From Nitrospirillum pindoramense (GTDB lineage: Bacteria > Pseudomonadota > Alphaproteobacteria > Azospirillales > Azospirillaceae): DNA of 64,000 bases. The stretch spans positions 62,001 to 126,000 of the forward strand of contig NZ_VITR01000015.1 in assembly GCF_007827955.1 (NCBI RefSeq). The letters are read 5' to 3'. This document shows positions 55,747-64,000 of this stretch, piece after piece (the stretch's first letter is position 1; every line of letters begins with the position of its first letter). A program made the position numbers and the translations under genes. The notes beneath the pieces are model-generated. The model made no database searches. It had not been told where the DNA came from and worked only from the letters and a program-made list of their open reading frames with translations.

Positions 55747-58700
55747 CGGACGCGACCGCCCTATTGGCTGAACTGGCCGCGGTGGATATCCATTTGCGGG
55801 TTGAGGGCGGGCGCCTGCGCTACGACGCGCCGGCCGGCGCGTTCAGCGATGCCTTGAAGGAGCGGGTGCGGTCGGCCCGATCGGCGTTGATGAGCCATTT
55901 GGCGGGCCCGGCACCCTTGTCGTCCGGACAGGAGCGCATGTGGTTCCTGAATCGGCTGGAGGCGGGGGGCGGCGCCTATACCGAGCATCTGGCCTTGGAT
56001 CTGCGCGGGCCGTTGGACCTGGCCGCCCTGACCGCCGCCGTCGAGGCCATCGTGGCCCGGCATGCCCCCCTGCGCACCCTGTTCCGGGACGGCCCGTCCG
56101 GCGCGACGCAGGTGCCGGCCGCCCGGGCGCCGGCTCTGGAGGTGGTGCCGATCGCGGCCGGTGACCTGGCGGATCGGCTGGCGGCGTTGGCCCATCGCCC
56201 CTTCGACCTGGCGACAGAGGCGCCGGCGCGTTTCACCCTGCTGCGGGTGGCGGACGATCACCATGTCCTGTCCGTCGCGGCCCACCATGCCGCCTGGGAT
56301 GGCTGGTCCAATGGCGTCTTCCTGGCGGAACTGGCCGAACTTTATACCGCCCGGCGACAGGGGCGGCCGCCCTCACTGCCGGAAATCGCCGTCGATATCC
56401 CAACCTTGGCGCGGGCGGAGCGTGAGCGCCTGGGCACCGCCGCCGCCCAGGCGACGGTCGCCCGTCTGGCTCAGGCTTGCCAGGGCTTCCCAACGGTGCT
56501 GTCCCTGCCCACCGACCGGCCTCGCGGTGCGGTCGCCGATGGCCGGGGGGCCGCCCTGCCGGTGCGTGTGTCCGCGCCGGTGCTGGCGGCGCTGGACCAG
56601 GCCGGGCGCCAGGTGTCGGCCACGTCCTACATGGTCCTGCTGGCCGCCTGGGCCCTGACCCTGGCGCGCCTGACGGGGCAGCGCCGGTTGCTGGTGGGGG
56701 CCCCTGTGGCCGGGCGTGACAGCGCGGCGGCGGAGGCGCTCATCGGCTATCTGTCCAACACCGTCGTTTTTCCCATCGACCTGGAGGGGGCCGCCGACTT
56801 CGCCACGCTGGTGGGGCGGGTGCGCCAGGCGGTCCTTGCCGGGCTGGACACCCAGTCGGTGCCGTTCGAGGCCCTGGTCGAGGCGTTGGCCCCGCCCCGG
56901 TCGGCCGCCACCACGCCCCTGGTGCAGACCGTTTTCGCCCTGCAGCCGGCGCCGGTGACGGCCCCGGCGCTGGCGGGGCTGGAGGTTTCCGTCCTGCCCG
57001 ACGGCAACGTCGCGGCGCGTTACGAGCTGATGCTGAACCTCCTGCCCACCGCCGATGGTGGCCTTGAGGGGTCGCTGATTCACGCCACCGCGCTGTTGGA
57101 CCAGGCGACCGTCACCGGATGGCGGGACCAGTTCCTGGCGACGCTGGCGGACGTGCCCGCCGCCTGGAACCGGCCGCTGGATTTCGTTCCCCAGGCGGTG
57201 GCAGGCCCGGATGGGCCGTCAACGCCCGATCCCGTGGTCCCGGCGGCGGCGGGCGATTTCGCCACCGGGACGGAGCGCCGTCTGGCGGCGGTCTGGGCCG
57301 AGTTCTTGCAGGCCGCCCGCATTGGCCGGGACGACGACTTCTTCCTGCTGGGCGGCCACAGCCTGCTGTTGATGCGCATGGTCCACCGCGTGGCGGAGAT
57401 GGGCCTGGGCCGGCTGAGCTTGGCCGACGCCCTGGCCAATACCCGCCTGTCCGCCATGGCGGCGGTGCTGGACCGCCGGACACGGGCCGCGCCTTCCCCG
57501 CCTGTGGTGCCGGACCCGATCGCCGAGGAGGCGCCGGCGTCGCCCGCGCAGGAGGGGCTGTGGCTGGCCCGGCGGGATGATCCCGACGCCGCCAACTGGA
57601 TGGTCCCCAGCCTGATACTCCTCGATGCCGGGGTGGGGGAGGCGGAGCTTCGGTCCGCCCTGGCCCGTCTCGCGGCCCTGCATCCGGCGTTGCGCACCAC
57701 GCTGGTGGAGCGCGAGGGGCAGGTGTGGCAGCGGGTCGCCGTACCGGGCCCGGTGGCGTTGAATGTCCAGGACGGCATGGATGGGGAGCGTGTCGCCGCC
57801 TTCCTGCGGGCTGAGCTGGCCCGTCCTTTCGATTTGTCGCGGGGGCCGCTTTACCGCTTCCATCTGCTGCGCGGGACGACGGGCGCCAGCCTGTACATCG
57901 TGGCCGACCACATCGTTACCGATGGCTGGTCCCAGGAACTGCTCGCCCGCGACCTGCATACCCTGCTGGCGGGGGGTGATCCGCCGGCACCGGAACTCAC
58001 CCCGATCGCCCAGGCGCAGGCCCACCGGACGCTGCTGGCCGGGCCGGAGGGGGCTCGCCTGGCGGAGTATTGGCGCACCGCCCTGGATGGGATGGTGCTG
58101 GGCGATCCGCCAGGCGCGCTGGGCCGCCGGCCGCCCGCCGCCGCCCGGCGGGGACGCAAGGTCCAGGTCCGCATGGACGGGCGCCAAGGCCGCGTTCTGG
58201 ATACCATCGCGCAGGGCGCGCGCACCACCCCCACCGCGGCTTTCGCTGCCGTCGTGGCCACCCTGCTGGCCCGTTTGAAGGGGGATGGGCGCGAGGTGGC
58301 GGTGGGCCTGCCCTTCGCTTGCCGCACGGCGCCGGAGATGGCGGGGGTGATGGGTTGCTATGCCGAGGTCCTGCCCATCCGCCTGCCGGCGCGGATGGAC
58401 CAGCCGTTCCAGGACCATCTGGTCGCTGCCCGCCAGGGTATCGCGGTCGCCATCGCCCATCAGGACTATCCGCTGAGCAGCATCATCGCCGACCGCGCCC
58501 GGACCGGCGGCGGGGACGCCGGCAGCCTGTTCGACGCCGTCGTCGTGTATGACGACGCGGGGCCGGGACAGGAGGACTGGTTCGCCCCCGACCTCAACAC
58601 CGGCAAGTACGACCTGGCCTTCATCCTCAGCCGCCTGCCCGATGGTGGTGGATTGTTGGCGGTGGAATACGACAGCTGGCTGTATGACGAGGCCGACGCG

Positions 58701-61700
58701 CGGGCCTTCATCGACCGTCTGGCGGTGCTGATGGCCGATATCGGCGCCCGGCCGCAGGCCCCCTTGGGCGACCTGGAGATCCTGCCGACGGCGGAGCGCG
58801 ACCGCGTGGTGGGGACGTTCAACCAGACCGCCCTGGATTATCCGCGCGATGCCGACCTGGGATCGCTGTGGCGGTCCGCCGCCGCTCGCCACGCCACCCG
58901 TCCGGCCTTGACCGGCACGGATGGCGTGACCCTCAGCTATGCCGAGCTGGAACAGCGCGTCGGCGCCCTGTCCGCTGCCTTGGCCGGCGTGGTGGGCGAT
59001 GACGCGGCGGTGGGATTGGCCTTGGATCGGGACGCCCCGGCGGTGATCGCCACCCTGGCGTTGACCCGGCTGGGGGTCGCCTACCTGCCGCTGGATGCCA
59101 AGCTGCCCGTGGACGCGGTACGGCGACTGATGGCCGATGCCGGCGCGCGGCTGGTGCTGGCCGACGATGGCGCGGCCCAACGCCTGGCGGATTTGGGCAA
59201 TCCGGGAAGAGGCCCAGGAGGGGATGGCGTCGCCGTCGTGCGCCTGGATCTCGTGCCGCCCGCCCCGACCCGGGGCGGGGACGTCATGCCGGCCCGCACG
59301 GTGGACGGGGGGGCACCCGCCTATATCATGTTCACCTCGGGTTCCACCGGCCTGCCCAAAGGCGTGGTCGTGCCCCATCGCGGCGTGGCGCGCCTGGCGC
59401 TGGACCCGGTGGCGGTGCCGATCACGGCGGACGACGTGGTGCCCCAGGCGGCTCCGCTGGGCTTCGACGCGGCCACGCTGGAAATCTGGGGCACATTTCT
59501 GAACGGGGCGCATCTGCGGATCGTGAGCGATGACGACCTGATGGATCCGGCGGCGCTGGCCACCACCCTGCGCCAGACGGGCGTCAGCGTCCTTTGGCTG
59601 ACCGCGGGCCTGTTCAACCGGGTGGCGGATGAGGCGCCGGGCGCCTTCGCCACCACCCGCGTGGTCCTGACCGGGGGCGAGGCCGCCAACCCCGCGCAAA
59701 TGGCCCGGGTCCTTGCGGCCTGCCCCGGCACGCGGCTGATCAATGCCTACGGCCCCACTGAGAACACCACCTTCACCAGCGTCCACGCCGTCACGCCAGC
59801 TGACCTGGCCGACTTGGCCGGGGCGGTGCCCATTGGCCGGCCGATCGCCAACACGCGCGTCTATCTGGTTGATGACCGTCTGCGACCGGTCCCGGTGGGC
59901 GTTTGGGGCGAGTTGCTGTGCGCCGGCGATGGCTTGGCCCTGGGCTATGCCAACCGGGCCGACTTGACGGAGGCGTCCTTCGTCCATTTGGACTGGGCGG
60001 GTGGAGAGCGGGCTTATCGCAGCGGCGACTACGCCCGCTGGCGGCATGACGGCGTGTTGGAATTCGGCGGCCGGCGCGATGGCCAGGTCAAGATCCGGGG
60101 CCACCGCATCGAGACTGGCGCCATCGAGGCGGTGCTGGAAGAAGGGGCGGACATCCGGGCCGCCGCCGTGGTCGTGACGGGTCAGGGGGCCGACCGCCTG
60201 CTGGTCGCCTGCGTGGTGGCGGATGATGCGGCGGCTGAACCGAGCTGGCGCCAGCGCCTGGGGGAACGGCTGCCTTCCTACATGATGCCGGCACGTTTCG
60301 TCCTGGTGCCCGCCCTGCCGGTGAACCGGAACGGCAAGGTGGATCGTCGGGCGCTGGCCCGGCACGTGGCGACGCTGACCACGGAGCCGGTCGTGGCGTC
60401 CATCCTGGCGGATCCGCGCCAACGCCTGGTGGCCCGCGTATTCACCGAGTTTTTCCCCGGCGTGGCCATTGATGGCGCCAGTGACTTCATGCGCCTGGGC
60501 GGTCATTCGCTGTTGGTCATGCGGCTGGCCGTGCGCCTGGCGGATGAGACGGGTTGCCGTCTGCCCATGCGCGCGCTGTTCGCCGCCCGCACCGTGACGG
60601 CCATCGCCGCCCTGCTGCCGGCCGGGACGGCGCCGGTGAGCACAGGCCACCGGGACGCGGCGGCCGAGTTGGACGGTGACGCCACGATTCCGTGCCAGCC
60701 GGAAGGGATGGACCATCCCTTGTCCCCAGGCCAGGAACGATTGATCGTCCTGCAACGTCTGTTCCCGGGCAGCGGTGTCTATAACGTGCCGGTGGTGTTC
60801 GATGTCGAGGGGCCGCTGGACCAGGCGGCGCTGGAGCGGGCCTTTGTCGCCCTGGAAACCCGGCATCACGCCCTGCGCCTGCGGATCGTGGACGATGGGC
60901 AGGCGGGCCTGCGGCAGCGTCTGGCCGCCCCCGGTGGACTGCGGCCCCAATGGATCGAGGTGGCGGACGCGGCCGCGGCCCGGGCTTATGTCGAGGCCGA
61001 AATGATACGGCCCTTCGACCTTGGGCGTGAAGGGCCGGCCCGTGCCCAGGTGGTGCGCTTCGGGCCGGAGCGATGGCGCGTCCTGCTGGTCGTGCACCAC
61101 GCCTTCTGTGACGGCTGGTCCATGACCCTGCTGGTGCGTGACCTGACCGCCTTTTACGCCGTTGGCACGGGTGCCGTCGGGGACGCGGCGGTGGCCGGCG
61201 CGCCCCAGCGCCAGATGTCGGATTATGCCGTATGGCAGCGTGCCCTGGTGGCCGGGCCGCAGGGCAGGGCCACGCTCGCGCGACAGGTGGCCCGCCTGAC
61301 GCCCCCACCCCCGCCCCTGGACCTGCCCACCGATCACCGCCGCCCGGCGGTGCGCGGTTTCAAGGGCGGAACCTTGGTCCATGCCTTCGACGGGGCCTTG
61401 AGCGACCGCCTGACGGCGCTGGCCCATGCCCATCGGGCGACCCCGTTCGCCCTGGCCACCGCCCTGGTGCAGGCCCTGCTTTATCGCCTGACCGGCCAAA
61501 CCGACCTTGCCTTGGGAACCTTGGTTGCCCCGCGTGAGCGGCCCGAACTGGCCGACACCGTGGGCTTCTTCGTCAACACCCTGGTGTTGCGGCAGGCCGT
61601 CGCCGGGAACCGGCCCTTCCGTGACCATTTGGCGGAGACGCGGGACGTCTGTCTGCAGGCCATGGATGACCAGCATTGCCCGTTCGAGGCGCTGGTCGCG

Positions 61701-64000
61701 GCTGTCGACGCGCCCCGCGACCTTGGCCGGAATCCCCTGTTCGACGTCCTGGTGGTATGGCAGGAGGCGGCATCGGCGGTGCCGAACCTGCCTGGCTTGC
61801 GCACGGCGGCCATGAACCTGGACTTCCCGATGGCGAAGTTCGACCTGGCCTTCCACTTCTGCCGGCGCGACGGCGGGATCGCCTGCGAGATCGAATACAG
61901 CGCGGAGCTGTTCGCGCCGGCCACGATCACGCGGTTGGCGAACCGGCTGGAAACCTTGGCCCGCGCGGTGGTGGCGGACACTGCCCAGGCGGTGGACGCA
62001 CTAGACCTGCTGCCGGCGGCGGAACGGGCGCTGGTGGTCCACGGCTTCAACGACACCGTCCAGGACCTGCCGGTGGAACGGGTTATCACCGCCCCCTTCC
62101 TGGACCGGATCGCCGCCGCTCCCGCCGCGCCGGCGTTGGTGGGGGATGATTTCCCCGCGCTGGATTACCGGGGTTTTGCCCGGACGGCCGCCCGCCTGGC
62201 CGCGCGGCTGCGCGAGGAGGGCGTTGGGCCGGGCGATGTCGTCGGCCTCTGCCTGCCGCGCGGACCCGGCCTCCTGACAGCCATCTTTGGCGTGCTGATG
62301 GCCGGGGCGGCCTACGCGCCCCTGGGCGCGGATCAGCCGCCGGCCCGCTTGGCCGACATGATGGACGACCTGGGCAGGCCCCTGGTGCTGGCGACCACGG
62401 CCACCCGGGACCGGGTGGCGGGGGCGGCCCGACTGCTGGAGATCGACCACATACTCGCGGTTGACGCGACGACCGTTCCGGCGGCGGATGACTGGGTGTC
62501 CAATCCGGCCGGCCCCGACGATTTGGCCTACGTGCTGTTCACCTCGGGTTCCACCGGCCGGCCCAAGGGGGTGGAGATCATCCATCGGGCGGTGCTGAAC
62601 CGCCTGTGGTGGATGCAGGGGCAGTTTCCCATCGGCGCAGGCGACGTGGTGTTGCAGAAGACCCCGGTCACCTTCGATGTGTCGGTCTGGGAGTTGTTCT
62701 GGTGGTCGTGGACGGGGGCCGCGCTGGCGCTGCCGCCGCCGGGGCTGGAGCGCGACCCGGTGGGGCTGGCCGCCTTCATCGCCCGCCACCGCGTGACGGT
62801 GGTGCATTTCGTCCCGTCCATGCTGGCCGCGTTCCTGGCCTGTGTGGAGGATGGCCGGGTGCGGATCTCGGACCTGAAGACCCTGCGCTACGTCTTCGCC
62901 AGCGGCGAGGCGTTGGACCCCGGCCTGGCCGAACGTTTCGACCGCCTGCTGCACCGTGTCCACGGCACGGGCCTGCACAATCTCTATGGCCCGACGGAAG
63001 CGACGGTGGACGTCAGTTGGCATCCCTGCACGCCCTGGACGGGCGGCGGCGTGCCCATAGGGCGGCCGGTGGCCAACACCCGGCTTTACGTGCTGGACGG
63101 GCGGGGCCAGCCCACGCCCATCGGCGTCGCCGGGGAAATCCACATCGGCGGCGTGCAGGTGGCGCGCGGCTATCGCAACCGTCCCGACCTGACGGCGGAG
63201 CGCTTCATCGCCGACCCCTTCGCCGGTGGCGACCCGGACGCCCGGCTGTACCGGACCGGAGACCTGGGCCGGTGGCGGGCCGACGGCAGCATCGACTATC
63301 TGGGCCGCATCGACCACCAGGTGAAGGTGCGGGGGCAGCGCATTGAGCCGGGCGAGATCGAACATGCCCTGGAGGCTCACCCGGCGGTGGAACGCGCCGC
63401 CGTGGTGCCCGCTACCAGCGACGGGCTGACGGAACTGCATGCCTACCTGCTGTTACGCCGCCTGGTCGGCCCGGGTGACCTGGTTGCCCATCTGGCCGGC
63501 CGCTTGCCCGAGGCCATGGTGCCCGCCCGCTTCTTCCAGATGGCGCACCTGCCCCTGACCTCCAGCGGCAAGCTGGATCGCAAGGCCCTGGCGGGCACGC
63601 CCCTGCGGTCAGCCCCGGCCATGCCGATGCCGGCCACGCCGATGCCGGCTATCGCCCCATCCATCGCCGTCCCGGCGGACGCGGACCCGGCCGCCCTTAT
63701 GGCCATCGAGGGGGAAATCGCGGGATTCTGGCGGGCGCTGTTGCCGGAGGCGGAGTTCGGGCCCCGGGACGGCTTCTTCACCGTGGGCGGCAACTCCCTG
63801 TTGGTCATCCGTCTGCACCAGCGTTTGGAAGCGCGCTGGCCCGGCGTCTTCGCCATCGCCGACCTGTTCGCCGCCGCCACCGTGGCCGACCAGGCCCGGC
63901 GGGTGGCGGCGGCCACGGGCGTGCCCGCCACCCCCATCTTGTCTATGCCGAACGCCGTTCCGCCCGAGGCTGGCCGTTCCCCGGTCGCGGCGTCCGCGCC
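55743..64000 (+). CDS. NRPS with TubC docking domain: C-PCP-C-A-PCP-C-A-PCP... (3' end outside window)
   Basis: At least 2752 codons are open to the right edge. Residues 1-55 form a TubC-type docking domain (LLAELAAVDIHLRVEGGRLRY). C1 (HHAAWDGWS, about 184) leads straight to PCP Ser540 with no A domain between. C2 (DHIVTDGWS, about 725, catalytic second His kept); A1 (FTSGSTGLPKG, about 1199, pocket DALWLGATF, valine-like); PCP Ser1589; C3 (HHAFCDGWS, about 1788); A2 (FTSGSTGRPKG, about 2268, pocket DVWHFSLVD, identical to the EntF serine code); PCP Ser2685. No epimerase or TE is seen within the window. The GTG start overlaps the upstream stop (GTGA). The docking domain suggests it receives the chain from the A-PCP-KS-AT-ACP protein. 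Confidence 0.94.
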   Translation, partial: MTDATALLAELAAVDIHLRVEGGRLRYDAPAGAFSDALKERVRSARSALMSHLAGPAPLSSGQERMWFLNRLEAGGGAYTEHLALDLRGPLDLAALTAAVEAIVARHAPLRTLFRDGPSGATQVPAARAPALEVVPIAAGDLADRLAALAHRPFDLATEAPARFTLLRVADDHHVLSVAAHHAAWDGWSNGVFLAELAELYTARRQGRPPSLPEIAVDIPTLARAERERLGTAAAQATVARLAQACQGFPTVLSLPTDRPRGAVADGRGAALPVRVSAPVLAALDQAGRQVSATSYMVLLAAWALTLARLTGQRRLLVGAPVAGRDSAAAEALIGYLSNTVVFPIDLEGAADFATLVGRVRQAVLAGLDTQSVPFEALVEALAPPRSAATTPLVQTVFALQPAPVTAPALAGLEVSVLPDGNVAARYELMLNLLPTADGGLEGSLIHATALLDQATVTGWRDQFLATLADVPAAWNRPLDFVPQAVAGPDGPSTPDPVVPAAAGDFATGTERRLAAVWAEFLQAARIGRDDDFFLLGGHSLLLMRMVHRVAEMGLGRLSLADALANTRLSAMAAVLDRRTRAAPSPPVVPDPIAEEAPASPAQEGLWLARRDDPDAANWMVPSLILLDAGVGEAELRSALARLAALHPALRTTLVEREGQVWQRVAVPGPVALNVQDGMDGERVAAFLRAELARPFDLSRGPLYRFHLLRGTTGASLYIVADHIVTDGWSQELLARDLHTLLAGGDPPAPELTPIAQAQAHRTLLAGPEGARLAEYWRTALDGMVLGDPPGALGRRPPAAARRGRKVQVRMDGRQGRVLDTIAQGARTTPTAAFAAVVATLLARLKGDGREVAVGLPFACRTAPEMAGVMGCYAEVLPIRLPARMDQPFQDHLVAARQGIAVAIAHQDYPLSSIIADRARTGGGDAGSLFDAVVVYDDAGPGQEDWFAPDLNTGKYDLAFILSRLPDGGGLLAVEYDSWLYDEADARAFIDRLAVLMADIGARPQAPLGDLEILPTAERDRVVGTFNQTALDYPRDADLGSLWRSAAARHATRPALTGTDGVTLSYAELEQRVGALSAALAGVVGDDAAVGLALDRDAPAVIATLALTRLGVAYLPLDAKLPVDAVRRLMADAGARLVLADDGAAQRLADLGNPGRGPGGDGVAVVRLDLVPPAPTRGGDVMPARTVDGGAPAYIMFTSGSTGLPKGVVVPHRGVARLALDPVAVPITADDVVPQAAPLGFDAATLEIWGTFLNGAHLRIVSDDDLMDPAALATTLRQTGVSVLWLTAGLFNRVADEAPGAFATTRVVLTGGEAANPAQMARVLAACPGTRLINAYGPTENTTFTSVHAVTPADLADLAGAVPIGRPIANTRVYLVDDRLRPVPVGVWGELLCAGDGLALGYANRADLTEASFVHLDWAGGERAYRSGDYARWRHDGVLEFGGRRDGQVKIRGHRIETGAIEAVLEEGADIRAAAVVVTGQGADRLLVACVVADDAAAEPSWRQRLGERLPSYMMPARFVLVPALPVNRNGKVDRRALARHVATLTTEPVVASILADPRQRLVARVFTEFFPGVAIDGASDFMRLGGHSLLVMRLAVRLADETGCRLPMRALFAARTVTAIAALLPAGTAPVSTGHRDAAAELDGDATIPCQPEGMDHPLSPGQERLIVLQRLFPGSGVYNVPVVFDVEGPLDQAALERAFVALETRHHALRLRIVDDGQAGLRQRLAAPGGLRPQWIEVADAAAARAYVEAEMIRPFDLGREGPARAQVVRFGPERWRVLLVVHHAFCDGWSMTLLVRDLTAFYAVGTGAVGDAAVAGAPQRQMSDYAVWQRALVAGPQGRATLARQVARLTPPPPPLDLPTDHRRPAVRGFKGGTLVHAFDGALSDRLTALAHAHRATPFALATALVQALLYRLTGQTDLALGTLVAPRERPELADTVGFFVNTLVLRQAVAGNRPFRDHLAETRDVCLQAMDDQHCPFEALVAAVDAPRDLGRNPLFDVLVVWQEAASAVPNLPGLRTAAMNLDFPMAKFDLAFHFCRRDGGIACEIEYSAELFAPATITRLANRLETLARAVVADTAQAVDALDLLPAAERALVVHGFNDTVQDLPVERVITAPFLDRIAAAPAAPALVGDDFPALDYRGFARTAARLAARLREEGVGPGDVVGLCLPRGPGLLTAIFGVLMAGAAYAPLGADQPPARLADMMDDLGRPLVLATTATRDRVAGAARLLEIDHILAVDATTVPAADDWVSNPAGPDDLAYVLFTSGSTGRPKGVEIIHRAVLNRLWWMQGQFPIGAGDVVLQKTPVTFDVSVWELFWWSWTGAALALPPPGLERDPVGLAAFIARHRVTVVHFVPSMLAAFLACVEDGRVRISDLKTLRYVFASGEALDPGLAERFDRLLHRVHGTGLHNLYGPTEATVDVSWHPCTPWTGGGVPIGRPVANTRLYVLDGRGQPTPIGVAGEIHIGGVQVARGYRNRPDLTAERFIADPFAGGDPDARLYRTGDLGRWRADGSIDYLGRIDHQVKVRGQRIEPGEIEHALEAHPAVERAAVVPATSDGLTELHAYLLLRRLVGPGDLVAHLAGRLPEAMVPARFFQMAHLPLTSSGKLDRKALAGTPLRSAPAMPMPATPMPAIAPSIAVPADADPAALMAIEGEIAGFWRALLPEAEFGPRDGFFTVGGNSLLVIRLHQRLEARWPGVFAIADLFAAATVADQARRVAAATGVPATPILSMPNAVPPEAGRSPVAASA

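Noticed and set aside
57219-61856. Minus-strand open frame of 1545 codons
   Set aside because: Antisense to the plus-strand NRPS, whose C, A and PCP motifs are intact.
50785-64000. Assignment of the plus-strand line as a thalassospiramide synthetase
   Set aside because: The A-less module and the Val and Ser codes are reminiscent, but the initiation protein starts with A-PCP-KS and has no acylating C domain, and the end is not visible. The evidence is insufficient.

Overview
The window is GC-rich and has the look of an alphaproteobacterial chromosome. A family such as Azospirillaceae/Rhodospirillales is my inference from the very high GC, the TonB receptor/LacI sugar-type pair, the PQQ-associated ABC genes and the NRPS-PKS content. 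There is no rRNA or other taxonomic marker, and I saw no tRNA or CRISPR array.

Left part (1-19.5 kb): a giant repetitive surface protein on the minus strand fills the first 15 kb and runs off the left edge (at least 5023 codons). It has an LEPR-type N-terminal motif, a DUF4347 domain, cadherin-like repeats, autotransporter-associated beta-strand-like repeats and Ig-like repeats. Across a 0.5-kb divergent promoter region lies a TIGR03032/DUF4915-like gene, followed by two phage-tail-collar (MdpB-like) genes and a GNAT acetyltransferase.

Middle part (19.5-34 kb): a minus-strand operon of an ABC-2 exporter, a beta-propeller, a binding protein and a small exported protein matches the PQQ-dependent-catabolism-associated ABC system. 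It is divergent from a NitT/TauT-type ABC importer. Next come an ArsR/SRPBCC pair, a LacI regulator with a TonB-dependent receptor, an intergenic stretch carrying what looks like an orphan IS21-like end, and a GT4 glycosyltransferase of lower GC.

Right part (34-64 kb): a large divergent NRPS-PKS locus. On the minus strand a C-A-PCP protein precedes a 4153-residue C-A-PCP-C-A-PCP-KS-AT-DH-KR-ACP-TE protein. This order is the architecture known for syrbactin synthetases (SylC/SylD, GlbF/GlbC), whose products carry an alpha,beta-unsaturated amino-acyl warhead. The pocket residues read as Val-like, then Orn/Lys-like, then unassigned. On the plus strand an A-PCP-KS-AT-ACP protein overlaps by 4 nt a TubC-docked NRPS (C-PCP-C-A-PCP-C-A-PCP...) that runs off the right edge. 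It contains an A-less module, a Val-like A domain and a Ser-type A domain. The two halves share one 394-bp promoter region. Whether they make one product or two cannot be decided inside this window.
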